From contig NZ_KB907929.1 of the NCBI RefSeq assembly GCF_000382285.1, forward strand, positions 232,020-296,019: a stretch of DNA of 64,000 bases, given 5' to 3'. The DNA is from Solimonas variicoloris DSM 15731 (GTDB taxonomy: Bacteria; Pseudomonadota; Gammaproteobacteria; Nevskiales; Nevskiaceae). Shown here in pieces: positions 1 to 8,149 of the stretch. A program made the position numbers and the translations under genes. The stretch's first letter is position 1; every line of letters begins with the position of its first letter. The notes beneath the pieces were generated by a model. It was not told where the DNA came from. It did not search any database and saw nothing but the letters and a program-made list of their open reading frames with translations.

Positions 1-2
1 TG

Positions 3-98
3 GGCCTGCCGATCGAACGCGACCCGTGGTTCCGTGCCGAGGAGCGATTGAGCGCCTGTGCGCGCGATGAGCGGCTGGCCGGGCGGATCGTTGTTTGA
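3..98 (+). CDS. C-terminal end of an unidentified protein
   Basis: An open frame enters from the left edge and ends at a TGA at 96-98, giving about 31 residues (starting GLPIERDPWF and ending RLAGRIVV). No start codon is inside the window. Composition and codon use match the neighbours. The fragment is too short to name a family. It converges on the methionine aminopeptidase gene, leaving 46 bases between the two stops. Confidence 0.4.
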   Translation, partial: GLPIERDPWFRAEERLSACARDERLAGRIVV

Positions 99-144
99 CG
101 CGGCCATTGGATCGTCGCAAGGCGTTCCTGTCCACTACGTTGAA

Positions 145-912
145 TCAGTGCAACGCCTTTTCGCCCGGGCGCAGCGTCAAGACGCGCACACCGCTCGCAG
201 TGACGGCCACGGTATGCTCGAACTGAGCCGACAATTGCCCGTCACGCGTGACGACCGTCCACCCATCGACCTCTGTTCGGACGGCGGACCGCCCCTTGTT
301 TACCATCGGCTCGATGGTAAACACCATCCCTTCCCGAAGCGCCAGACCCGTTCGCGGTTTACCCCAGTGCAGCACTTGCGGCTCCTCGTGCATTTCACGG
401 CCGATGCCGTGGCCACAGTATTCCCTGACGATCGAATAGCCATTCCTGCGGGCATGCCGCTCGATGGCGTGGCCCACGTCGCCGAGCGTGGCGCCTGGGC
501 GGACGGCCTGGATGCCTTTCCACATCGCTTCATAAGCCACTTGCACGAGCCGCTTCGCCTGGTGTGACACCTCGCCGACCAGATAGGTCTTGCTGGAATC
601 GGCGATGTAGCCGTTCTTCTCCAGCGTGATGTCGAAATTGACGATGTCCCCGTCCTGCAGAATGTCCTTGGCGGAAGGAACGCCGTGGCAGACCACATGG
701 TTGCGGGAGGCGTTGAGCGCGTAGGCGTACCCGTATTGCCCTTTGCTGGCCGGGCGCGCTTTGAGTTCATAGACGATGAAGTCATCGACTAGATCGTTGA
801 CCTGCATCGTGGACATGCCGATCAGGTTCAGCCGATCAAGATGGCTGAACACCTGCGCCAAAAGCTGGCCTGACTCGGCCATCAGCGCGATTTCTTCTGG
901 GCGCTTGGTCAT
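145..912 (-). CDS. map: Type I methionine aminopeptidase
   Basis: Cytosolic di-metal hydrolase that removes the initiator methionine from new proteins. It has 255 aa, the usual length for a bacterial type I enzyme without a linker extension. The full catalytic set is visible: His76 in VVCHGVP, metal ligands Asp94 (VNFDI) and Asp105 (IADSS), His168 (GHGIG), Glu201 (TIEPM) and Glu232 (FEHT). The start overlaps the stop of the upstream ParD-like gene by ATGA, so the two are translationally coupled. A housekeeping copy should exist elsewhere in the genome, so this is probably an accessory paralog tied to the small antitoxin-like partner. Confidence 0.95.
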   Translation of the reverse strand: MTKRPEEIALMAESGQLLAQVFSHLDRLNLIGMSTMQVNDLVDDFIVYELKARPASKGQYGYAYALNASRNHVVCHGVPSAKDILQDGDIVNFDITLEKNGYIADSSKTYLVGEVSHQAKRLVQVAYEAMWKGIQAVRPGATLGDVGHAIERHARRNGYSIVREYCGHGIGREMHEEPQVLHWGKPRTGLALREGMVFTIEPMVNKGRSAVRTEVDGWTVVTRDGQLSAQFEHTVAVTASGVRVLTLRPGEKALH

Positions 913-1121
913 GCCGACCCCATCTTGATGGGTTGCGCCACAACGCCTGCGGCCCGCAGCTCACGGGTGACGATGTCGTTGAAGCTCAGTGTCGGGTTCA
1001 TTTCGCACAGCATGCCGATCCTGATCCAGAAGGCCGCCTGCGCATTGATTGACCGGCACGATACCGCGCTGGCCTTGCGCAGTTGGTCATGCAGATCGTC
1101 GTCGATGTTCACGATACCCAT
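909..1121 (-). CDS. ParD-like antitoxin-family protein
   Basis: A 70-aa protein of the ParD-like family. Its N-terminal half (GIVNIDDDLHDQLRKAS, then SINAQAAFWIRIG) reads as a ribbon-helix-helix DNA-binding domain. Its stop overlaps the start of the methionine aminopeptidase gene by ATGA, and no ParE-type toxin is adjacent. A near-perfect palindrome lies 11 bases upstream of its start, suggesting autoregulation as in type II antitoxins. From memory, ParD-like proteins recur beside map genes in other Proteobacteria. Whether the pair acts as a toxin-antitoxin or simply as a regulated accessory map cannot be told from sequence. Confidence 0.75.
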   Translation of the reverse strand: MGIVNIDDDLHDQLRKASAVSCRSINAQAAFWIRIGMLCEMNPTLSFNDIVTRELRAAGVVAQPIKMGSA

Positions 1122-1131
1122 GTGCTTTGAT

Positions 1132-1159
1132 CTATATGAAACATATATGAATCATATAG
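1132..1159. promoter_or_regulatory. Imperfect 28-bp palindrome, probable operator of the parD-like/map operon
   Basis: An A+T-rich island in G+C-rich surroundings. The left arm CTATATGA and right arm TCATATAG flank a central CATATATG. Only a few central-flank bases break the symmetry. It sits just upstream of the ParD-like start, where an autoregulating ribbon-helix-helix protein would bind; the TATA-like bases may also contain the -10 element. Confidence 0.55.
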
Positions 1160-1565
1160 TCTGGCTAGCCAATGGTGCAAGTGAGCTGATGACGTGACTA
1201 AAGACGGGGGCATTGATGTCTGGGCCTCCCCGGCCAAGGAAGATGACCGGTCGCGCTGTCGTGCTTTGCATCGAACCCCCTTCGGGGCTTCGCCCCTGTC
1301 GGGCTTCCATCGTTCCCTCGCTTCGCTCGGCTAGCACCTTCGGCCCCGCTTCCTGTTTCTGCCCTACGCTCCGCTTGCGTGCGGTTTGGCAGACAGGGCG
1401 GCCGTTGCCATGTCCAGCAGTTTTCTCCGACCTATCACCTGTCGACGACAGTAGCCCGCGCCCGTGTCGTCGCGTGCTCATCGACAACGGTGCACGTGAG
1501 TACGCATGCTGCAGGGCCGCGTTCGGATCAGCATCCAGGGCAACCGCCGCAAGTTGGTCTCGCCT
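1160..1565. other. Gene-free stretch with tandem, mutually exclusive hairpins
   Basis: No convincing gene. The open frames here are Arg/Ser/Pro-rich and look like shadows of G+C-rich DNA. At 1276-1296 a run reads CCCC-TTC-GGGG-CTTCG-CCCC, so the central GGGG can pair with either flank. Further short repeats of the form CTTCGCTCGG follow at about 1318-1330. The stretch lies between the upstream side of the ParD-like operon and the 3' end of the AAA ATPase gene, so it may hold the terminator of the latter. No T-run makes this certain. Confidence 0.4.
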
Positions 1566-2159
1566 TCAGCAGCGATGAATCGCTTCGAGAACGAAGTCGG
1601 CCCGCTCGGCCACACTGGCGCGCGGAAGCAACCTGACTTCGTAGCCGAGTGCCCGGTAGGTTGCATCCAGGTGGGCGTATTCCGCCTCAGCCTCGGGAAA
1701 ACCGTGCCGCCGCGCCTCGTCTGCGCAATAGATGTCCGGCCAGGGCGGTGCGAGGAACACGAGCCGCCCATAAGGGCGGGATTCGCCCAGACTTTGCGCC
1801 AACGGTACCCCGTAGAGTCGTTGAAGCGCTGCAGCGGCGTCGATCAACCCTCGGTCGAAGAAGACCGGACCAGCGTCCCGTGCCGCGCCTTCGAGATCCA
1901 TGGCGGCGACGCGCAGCGCCTCCCGCAGAAAGGCCGCCATGTCGGTCCATGGCAAGGCGTTGCCGCCCTGTCGAATCTGCTCGGCGATGATCCTCCGCCC
2001 GGGTTCGGCGACGGTCGCATGACCACGCCGCCGCAGCTCCCCGAGCAAGGTCGACTTGCCGCCGCCGGAGCACCCCGAAATGACCACCTGAGATGGCATC
2101 GGCGTCATGTCAGGGTTTGCTTCGACCAGCAGACGGTTTGTCAATTCACTTGTCATCAT
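1566..2159 (-). CDS. AAA-family P-loop NTPase (AAA_28 type)
   Basis: A protein of about 197 aa with a clear Walker A motif, SGCSGGGKST, near residue 27. This is followed by the arrangement typical of small AAA_28 NTPases: an ARRIIAEQ-like segment, FFDRGLIDAA, and LAPPWPDIY. Such proteins resemble kinase-like NTPases and have no agreed function. The start chosen gives an ATGA overlap with the stop of the upstream MFS gene, so the two form a coupled operon. A second ATG follows immediately. Confidence 0.8.
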   Translation of the reverse strand: MMTSELTNRLLVEANPDMTPMPSQVVISGCSGGGKSTLLGELRRRGHATVAEPGRRIIAEQIRQGGNALPWTDMAAFLREALRVAAMDLEGAARDAGPVFFDRGLIDAAAALQRLYGVPLAQSLGESRPYGRLVFLAPPWPDIYCADEARRHGFPEAEAEYAHLDATYRALGYEVRLLPRASVAERADFVLEAIHRC

Positions 2160-3367
2160 TGGTTTTGCCGAAGAGACAGGCCCCACGCAACGGTGGCGCT
2201 AAGCATGCCAAAGGCGCAGACCCCGGCCCATCCATGCGCAGTGAAGGCCCACCCGCCTGCAGCAGCGCCGAAGGCCCCGCCAAGCAGCATCGCGCCCATG
2301 AACACGGTGTTCAGCCGGCTGCGCGCACCCGCGTCCAACGCATAGACCATGGTCTGGTTCGCCACCTGGGCTGACTGCACGGTCACGTCGAGCAAGAAGA
2401 TGCCGAGGACGAGTGCAGGGATCGATGAGCCACCCAGGTACAGCACGGCAAATGCCGTTGCGGTTCCCACCGCGCCAGCACGGACGACTGCGTCATGTCC
2501 GCGCCGGTCGGCAAAACGGCCAGCCGCCGGTGCAGCCAACGCGCCGCACACGCCGACCAGCGCGAACAGGCCGGCGGACACCGCGCCGAGCTGCAGTGGC
2601 GGCCGCTCCAGCCAGAGCGCGAACGTTGCCCAGAAGCCGATCATGCTGGCAAACAGCAGGAACTGGACGGCCACAGCTTGGCGCAAGGAAGCGTGCTTGC
2701 GCACCAAATGCCACATCGACAGCAGCAATCGTCCATAGCCGAGATTGGAGGACGGCGGCACCACCGGCAGCGTCCATGCCAGCCGAAAGCCCAGTACCAG
2801 CATCAGTGCCGCAGAAAAACCGAAGACGGGCCGCCAGCCCCAAAGCTCGGTCATCCAGCCGCTCACCACACGGGCCAGCAGGATGCCGATCAGGATACCG
2901 CCCGTCACCACGCCGAGCACCTGCCCCTTGCGGTGGGAGGGCGCCAGGTGGATGGCCAAGGGAACCAGTTGCTGCGCCACGGTGGCGCACAAGCCCACGG
3001 CGAGGCTCGCCAGTGCCAATTGAACGAAGCCGGAGGACGCGGCTGCCAGCACCAAGGAGAGCACCAGCGCCGCCAGCGTTCGCATGATGAGTGACTTGCG
3101 CTCCAGGCGGTCACCCAGTGGTGCCAGGAACAGCACGCCCAGGGCATTGCCCGCCTGGGTGAGCACGGGCAGCCAGGTCACGGTCCCCGCAGAGAGCGCG
3201 AACTCCCGGCTCAGTTCGCCGAGAAGCGGCTGGTTGTAGTAGCTGTTGGCCACGGATGCGCCCGCCGCCAAGGCAATGGTCCACTGCAGATGGGAGGGTA
3301 AGGCTGACGTGGCAGGCATCGGTGCGGCACGCGATGCATCGCCGGGGTGACCTGGGATATCGCTCAT
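2156..3367 (-). CDS. MFS transporter
   Basis: A 403-aa major facilitator with about 12 membrane segments. The NSYYNQPLLGELS segment after the first helix is typical of a drug/metabolite efflux subgroup of MFS proteins. The loop 2-3 signature (LGDRLERKSL) is present. It is coupled by ATGA to the downstream AAA NTPase. Substrate unknown; export is more likely than uptake on family grounds. Confidence 0.85.
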   Translation of the reverse strand: MSDIPGHPGDASRAAPMPATSALPSHLQWTIALAAGASVANSYYNQPLLGELSREFALSAGTVTWLPVLTQAGNALGVLFLAPLGDRLERKSLIMRTLAALVLSLVLAAASSGFVQLALASLAVGLCATVAQQLVPLAIHLAPSHRKGQVLGVVTGGILIGILLARVVSGWMTELWGWRPVFGFSAALMLVLGFRLAWTLPVVPPSSNLGYGRLLLSMWHLVRKHASLRQAVAVQFLLFASMIGFWATFALWLERPPLQLGAVSAGLFALVGVCGALAAPAAGRFADRRGHDAVVRAGAVGTATAFAVLYLGGSSIPALVLGIFLLDVTVQSAQVANQTMVYALDAGARSRLNTVFMGAMLLGGAFGAAAGGWAFTAHGWAGVCAFGMLSATVAWGLSLRQNQ

Positions 3368-3411
3368 TCAAGGGGGCCGGCCATATCAATTCTCGGCTTG
3401 CGGACAAGCCA

Positions 3412-4788
3412 TCACCAGTTCGGGCGATCCGTTCCCGGCGGCACTGACGGTCGCGCATAGCCGGCCGGTGTTCGCGCCAGTTGCGCGCTGGGCCGCACGG
3501 CGCGCAGCAGGCCGAAGCCGGAGATTTCGTCGGCGAGCCAGGGGCTGAGGTCCGGCCTGCCGGCCCGCAGGCCCTCTTCGATGCGCCCCAGCCCGCGCAG
3601 CCAGTGCCCGGTCTGCGCCAGCGACACCTGCACGTGCCAGCTTCCCCCTTCGCGCGACTGTTGCCACAGCGCGGCGGCGGCGCCGAAAGCCATCAGGAAG
3701 CCGCTGGCCTGGTCGAGGATCTGCATCGGCAGCGCGCGCGGCTTGCCGTCGCCCGCCGCCTCGCCCTCGGCGTGGTTGAAACCCATCGCCGTCTGCACCA
3801 ACGAATCGAAACCGCGCCGACCGGCCCAGGGCCCTTGCGTGCCGTAGGCGGTAAGCGACACGGCGACGATGCCGGGCCGGCGCGCGGCCAGGGCCTCAGG
3901 CGAGAAGCCGAGCGCGGCCAGGCCGCCGGGCCGGTACCCCTGCGAGAACACGTGGGCGTCTTCCACTAGCCGCCACAGCGCTTCGCGCCCGGCCTGGCTG
4001 CGCAGGTCGATGTGTGCCGAGCGCTTGCCGCGGCTGGTTTCGGCAATAGCGGCGATGTTGGGTAGGTTCGGTGAGTTGACCAGCATCACGTCCGCGCCGA
4101 ACGACGCCATCGCCCGCCCACCGACGGGACCGGCCAGGATGCGCGTGAGGTCGAGTACGCGCAGGCCGGCGAGCGGCCGTTCATCGGCCGCCAGGGGCGG
4201 CAGTGTGCGCGGCGGCGCATCGGCGATCCGGGTGATCGTCATCAGCGGTTGCGCTGCCACGGCTTGGCCCTGGGGCGTGGCATCCCACTCGGCGAAGCTG
4301 CGCAACGCCGTGGCCACCAGTGCGTGGTCGGCCGCGGCCTGCTCGAAGTCCAGCGCCTTCCAACCCCGCAGGGCCTGCTCGGCGTCGGCGCGTGTGGCAG
4401 TTGCCGGGCCCAGGCCCAGCAGGCGCAGCGCGCCATCGCGGTGGTGCGGGAAGTTGGTGTGGACACGCACGTGACCATCGGCGCAGCGGTACAGGCCGGC
4501 GAACGGGTCCCACAGCTCAGGCTCCTGTCCGTCGAGCGTGAACCAGCCGGTGCATTCGGCGGCGGCGTGGGCCATGTCCACGGCGACACGCTGGCGCGGA
4601 ACACCCCGCTCATGACCCAGTTCGCAGGCGGCGAGCGCGGCCGCGGCAATGCTGGCCTGCGCGGCGGTGCCGACGGCGAAGGACGAGGGAAACACCGGGT
4701 CGCTGCCCGTCAGCGCGATCCCGGCCAGCGCCTGCGGCGGCAGCCCGCCCAGCGACCAGAGCGCGGTCAGTGCATCGAGTGGATTCAT
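3412..4788 (-). CDS. CaiB/BaiF family (class III) CoA-transferase
   Basis: A 458-aa protein. The C-terminal half carries the family core: LAGLRVLDLTRILAGPVGG, then FSQGYRPGGL, then QILDQASGFL, which sits where the catalytic Asp-containing region is expected. The N-terminal half is a divergent copy of the same fold, as in longer CaiB-like proteins. Members move CoA between carboxylic acids or act as racemases. Substrate cannot be read. It may belong with the thioester genes 20 kb away, but it is not physically linked to them. Confidence 0.8.
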   Translation of the reverse strand: MNPLDALTALWSLGGLPPQALAGIALTGSDPVFPSSFAVGTAAQASIAAAALAACELGHERGVPRQRVAVDMAHAAAECTGWFTLDGQEPELWDPFAGLYRCADGHVRVHTNFPHHRDGALRLLGLGPATATRADAEQALRGWKALDFEQAAADHALVATALRSFAEWDATPQGQAVAAQPLMTITRIADAPPRTLPPLAADERPLAGLRVLDLTRILAGPVGGRAMASFGADVMLVNSPNLPNIAAIAETSRGKRSAHIDLRSQAGREALWRLVEDAHVFSQGYRPGGLAALGFSPEALAARRPGIVAVSLTAYGTQGPWAGRRGFDSLVQTAMGFNHAEGEAAGDGKPRALPMQILDQASGFLMAFGAAAALWQQSREGGSWHVQVSLAQTGHWLRGLGRIEEGLRAGRPDLSPWLADEISGFGLLRAVRPSAQLARTPAGYARPSVPPGTDRPNW

Positions 4789-5002
4789 CGTATGGACTCC
4801 TCACAGAAAGTTCGCCAACTGAATCGATACGCCACCCCGTCGGTCGAGTCGGGTTGGCAGATCCAGGCGGGTGGCAGGGTCGGCGCCGCGTCGTCCGAAA
4901 ACGCAGCGGAGCGCGGAAAGCAGCATCGCCCGCCATCGACGATGCAGGGGAGCGCCGTACTAGCACAGGCGTAGGCGTCGCGCGCCCGCTGCAAGCGATC
5001 CA

Positions 5003-5761
5003 TCATGCGCCCGCCTTCAGCCCGAAGTACGCCGCGAGCGTCAGGCCGGTCGCCACGATCGTCCAACGCAGGGCCAGCGGCGGAATCCAGCGCGCCAACC
5101 GCGCGCCGGCATAGCCCCCCACGATCGCGCCCAGCAGGACCGCACTGCCTTGCGCCCAGGCGATGGACCCGGTAGCGACGAAGAGCATCACCGCAGCACT
5201 GGTCACGACGGTAGCCATCGCATTCTTGACGGCGTTCGCCTCCTGGACATCGCGCACACCCAGCAAGGTCAGGATCGCCATCAGCATGATGCCCAGGCCG
5301 GCGCCGAAGTAGCCGCCATAGAGTGCGGTCAGGAACTCCGCCCCCGCCGCCACCAGGTGCGGCACCTGACCGCGAGCATGCCGCTCGATAGCCTGGCGCA
5401 GCCAGGGTCCCAGGGCGAACAGAACGGTCGCGACGAGGATCAGCCACGGCACCAGACGGCTGAACTGTGCATCTCCGGTGAACACCAACAGTGTGGCGCC
5501 CACCAGCGAACCGGCACCGACCACGGGCAGGCTGCGCCGCAACGCGGCGCGGTGGCGCCCGAGCTCGCTGCGATAGCCGAGCAGGCTGCTCGCATGCCCC
5601 GGCCATATCGACACCGCGCTGGTGGCGTTGGCCACCACGGGTGGTACGCCGGCAGCCAGCAGCGCGGGAAAGGTGAAGAATGTGCCGCCGCCGGCCACCG
5701 CATTGCAGATGCCGCCGATCATGCCGGCGCCGGCCAGCAGCAGGAAGGTTCCGATGTCCAT
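5003..5761 (-). CDS. TauE/SafE-family sulfite/organic anion exporter
   Basis: A 252-aa inner-membrane protein with 7-8 predicted helices. The first helix pair has the GxxGGICNAVAGGGTFFTFP pattern typical of TauE/SafE, and the repeated half follows GYFGAGLGIMLMA. The family exports sulfite, sulfoacetate or related anions. It lies 12 bases downstream of the LysE-type gene and is probably co-transcribed with it. Substrate not deducible. The 214 bases between its 3' end and the CoA-transferase gene hold nothing recognisable. Confidence 0.88.
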   Translation of the reverse strand: MDIGTFLLLAGAGMIGGICNAVAGGGTFFTFPALLAAGVPPVVANATSAVSIWPGHASSLLGYRSELGRHRAALRRSLPVVGAGSLVGATLLVFTGDAQFSRLVPWLILVATVLFALGPWLRQAIERHARGQVPHLVAAGAEFLTALYGGYFGAGLGIMLMAILTLLGVRDVQEANAVKNAMATVVTSAAVMLFVATGSIAWAQGSAVLLGAIVGGYAGARLARWIPPLALRWTIVATGLTLAAYFGLKAGA

Positions 5762-5773
5762 GCCGCTCGCGCC

Positions 5774-6409
5774 TCAGCTCGTCGGCCTGGACAGGGCCAG
5801 ACGCAGGCCAAACCCCATCAGCGCCAGGCCGGTGAGCGCATCGAGCGAGCGCATCACCGTGGGCCGGCGCAGCCAGCGTGCCAGGCTCCGCGTGGCCAGC
5901 ACCAGTGCGGCGAACCAGAGCAGTCCCATCGCGGCGTGGATGCCGGCCAACAGCACGCTGAACCCGACCACCGGCACATCGGCGGGAACGAACTGTGGCA
6001 GGAGGCTCACGTAGAACACCCCGACCTTGGGATTGAGCAGATTCGTCAGCAGACCGCGCAGGAACCAGCGCTCGCCACGCACGAGCGGCGGATCATCTGC
6101 GGGCAGCGTCGGCCGGCTCTTGAGCGCGCCAGAGATCAGCTTCCAGCCGAGCCAGAGCAGATAGGCCGCGCCCGCGATCTGCAGCAGGGTGTAGGCGAGT
6201 CGGGAGACCGCGAGCACCGCGCCGAGCCCGAGGGCCGCGATCAGCCCCCAGATCAGCACGCCGGTCACGATGCCGCCGCCCGCCCTCATCGCCTTGCGCC
6301 CCCCTTCCACAGCGGCCGTGCGAAGTACCAGCGCCGTGTCCAGGCCGGGGGTCAATGTGAGCAGCAGCGCCGTCAGCGTGAAGCCCAGGATCGCAGTCGA
6401 TGCATCCAT
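5774..6409 (-). CDS. LysE/RhtB-family amino-acid exporter
   Basis: A 211-aa membrane protein. The N-terminal TLTPGLDTALVLRTA is the LysE/RhtB signature, and LNPKVGVFYVSLLPQF is the second conserved segment. About six membrane helices. It is the first of three LysE-family exporters in the left 24 kb. It is tightly spaced between the DUF1737 gene upstream (13 bases) and the TauE/SafE gene downstream, so a small-molecule efflux operon is likely. Confidence 0.9.
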   Translation of the reverse strand: MDASTAILGFTLTALLLTLTPGLDTALVLRTAAVEGGRKAMRAGGGIVTGVLIWGLIAALGLGAVLAVSRLAYTLLQIAGAAYLLWLGWKLISGALKSRPTLPADDPPLVRGERWFLRGLLTNLLNPKVGVFYVSLLPQFVPADVPVVGFSVLLAGIHAAMGLLWFAALVLATRSLARWLRRPTVMRSLDALTGLALMGFGLRLALSRPTS

Positions 6410-6422
6410 TAGGGGATCTCCG

Positions 6423-6629
6423 TCAGAGCACAGACAAGTCCAGTGACTCGCTGTACGTCGTCGATTCGATGGTCTTGACGATGGCCTGGCCGCAGATCAC
6501 TGCGCCACGCGCCGCGTCGTAGGTCAGGCTCGGCTCGCCATACAGCTCCCAGCCGCTGTTCAGGGCCGCGGTGACGCGGTGGCAGAACGCCGCGTCGTCG
6601 ATGCCGGTCAGGTAGCGATACGCGCGCAT
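6423..6629 (-). CDS. DUF1737 domain protein
   Basis: A 68-aa protein. Its start (MRAYRYLTGIDDAAFCHRV) and the following segment LNSGWELYGEPSLTYD fit the DUF1737 pattern. This start was chosen over an upstream one because the longer version runs into the hydrolase gene in another frame and is Arg/Gly-rich there. It begins 2 bases after the upstream hydrolase stop. Function unknown. Confidence 0.75.
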   Translation of the reverse strand: MRAYRYLTGIDDAAFCHRVTAALNSGWELYGEPSLTYDAARGAVICGQAIVKTIESTTYSESLDLSVL

Positions 6630-6631
6630 GC

Positions 6632-7243
6632 TCACGCTCCCGGTCGATTCGATGCCGGCATCTGGACGCGCAGCCCCGCTCCGAATGCCTGCAGCAGATG
6701 CCAGCCAGTGTCCCAGTCGCCCACGCCGCTGGCGGCATTGATATGCCCGAGGGCGCCGACTTCCACGCATCCCGCTGCCCAACCCATGGCCATGCGCCGG
6801 GCGTGCTCCGGCGAGCCATAGGGGTCGTCGCTGCTGGCGACCACCAGTGCGGGAAACGGCAGGGGTTCGGTCGGTGGCGGGCCGAACTCGCTCGCCTCGC
6901 CCGGAAACGCCGGTGCGCCGGGGTCAGGGACGGCAACGAGGAAGGCACCCCGGACCTGGGCGATCCGATGCTGGATGTCTTCTCCGATTCCCGGCCGCGA
7001 TGCCCAGTGCGCGACGAGCAGGCACGAAAGGCTGTGTGCGACCAGGACGACGGGCGCACCGCACTCGTCGATGGCCGCATCGAGTGCCTGCAGCCAGTCG
7101 GCCAGGTCCGGCCTGTCCCAGTCGGCAGGCTGGAATCGCCGGCCATGCTCCTGGCGCGACGCCCACCGCGTCTGCCAATGCTCCGGCCCGGAATTGCCGA
7201 TACCGGGAAGCATCAAGAGGCGAACGGTCTGAAGGTGGCTCAT
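6632..7243 (-). CDS. RBBP9/YdeN-family alpha/beta hydrolase
   Basis: A 203-aa serine hydrolase-like protein. It begins MSHLQTVRLLMLPGIGNSG. The nucleophile elbow reads VAHSLSCLL, with Asp in SSDDPYG and His in LGHINAASG, matching the RBBP9/YdeN catalytic triad order. The conserved GPEHWQTRW near the N terminus is also typical. An upstream extension of 52 residues is possible but looks non-coding. It heads the minus-strand set DUF1737-LysE-TauE and diverges from the next LysE gene across 185 bases. Confidence 0.85.
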   Translation of the reverse strand: MSHLQTVRLLMLPGIGNSGPEHWQTRWASRQEHGRRFQPADWDRPDLADWLQALDAAIDECGAPVVLVAHSLSCLLVAHWASRPGIGEDIQHRIAQVRGAFLVAVPDPGAPAFPGEASEFGPPPTEPLPFPALVVASSDDPYGSPEHARRMAMGWAAGCVEVGALGHINAASGVGDWDTGWHLLQAFGAGLRVQMPASNRPGA

Positions 7244-7428
7244 GGTGGCGTGCGCGGATATCCGGGGTGAGGTTGTCTGGCTGGAAACCTTAAGACCGAT
7301 GCGTCGAATTGCCGAGTGAGAAGGTCTCAGCAAACGTCGAGAAAAGCTCAATGGTCCGCTCGAATGGCCTTGGCTATCGTCGAAGTGCACTTCCTTCACA
7401 ACCGACGAAGAAGCCCCCCGAGTTCGCC

Positions 7429-8088
7429 ATGTCCGATATCCCGCTCCTGATTTCCTACGTCCTGGCGGCCTGGCTGTCCATCCTTACGCCCGGCCCGGCC
7501 ATCCTGCTGGCGATGCGCAATGGCGCTCGCCAGGGCGTGGTCGCGAGCCTGTGGTCGACGCTGGGGAACATGTTGGGGTTGCTCGTGGTTTCCGCGGCAG
7601 CCGCGTGGGGCGTCGGCCTGTTCCTGCTTGCCTCCGCCCACGCGATGACCGCACTGCGGCTGGCCGGCGCCGCCTACCTGGCGTACCTCGGTCTTCGCCT
7701 GCTTGTGCAGGGCAGACACACACGGCCGCCGGACGCCGGTGCCCATGACGCAGGGCCGGTGCAGGCCTTCGCGCTGGCAAAGGAAGGATTCCTGGTGGCG
7801 ACATCCAATCCGAAGTCGATCCTTTTCTTCACCGCTTTCTTCCCCCAGTTCATCCGGGCCGACCAGGCGCTCATCCCTCAGTTCATGGGCCTGACCGCGA
7901 TCTTCGTGATCCTCAGCGGCGCCACCTTGACCGGCTATGCCGCCATTGCAAGCCGCGTGCGGGGAGCATTGGGCACTTCCGTCTGGCGCCAGCGCTGCAC
8001 GCGCTTGGCGGGGATCGGCTTCCTCGGATTCGCCGCATGGATTCTTTTGTGGAGACCGTCGAGCGGCGCCAAGGCCCTGGCCGCGTGA
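7429..8088 (+). CDS. LysE/RhtB-family amino-acid exporter
   Basis: A 219-aa membrane protein starting MSDIPLLISYVLAAW. The LysE signature SILTPGPAILLAMRNGA and the second-half motif SNPKSILFFTAFFPQF are present. The start used is the one just before the hydrophobic N terminus; the frame is open 40 codons further up with non-typical sequence. It is followed after 61 bases by a PhzF-like isomerase on the same strand, a pair that may share one message. Confidence 0.9.
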   Translation: MSDIPLLISYVLAAWLSILTPGPAILLAMRNGARQGVVASLWSTLGNMLGLLVVSAAAAWGVGLFLLASAHAMTALRLAGAAYLAYLGLRLLVQGRHTRPPDAGAHDAGPVQAFALAKEGFLVATSNPKSILFFTAFFPQFIRADQALIPQFMGLTAIFVILSGATLTGYAAIASRVRGALGTSVWRQRCTRLAGIGFLGFAAWILLWRPSSGAKALAA

Positions 8089-8149
8089 TTCGTCCCCGGC
8101 CACGCGCACGCAACCGAGCACAGGCGGTGCGACCGAACCTGGAGAAGCA

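Noticed and set aside
1152..1487. 111-residue minus-strand open frame
   Set aside because: Arg/Gly/Ser-rich without a domain, covers hairpin DNA and has no ribosome site.
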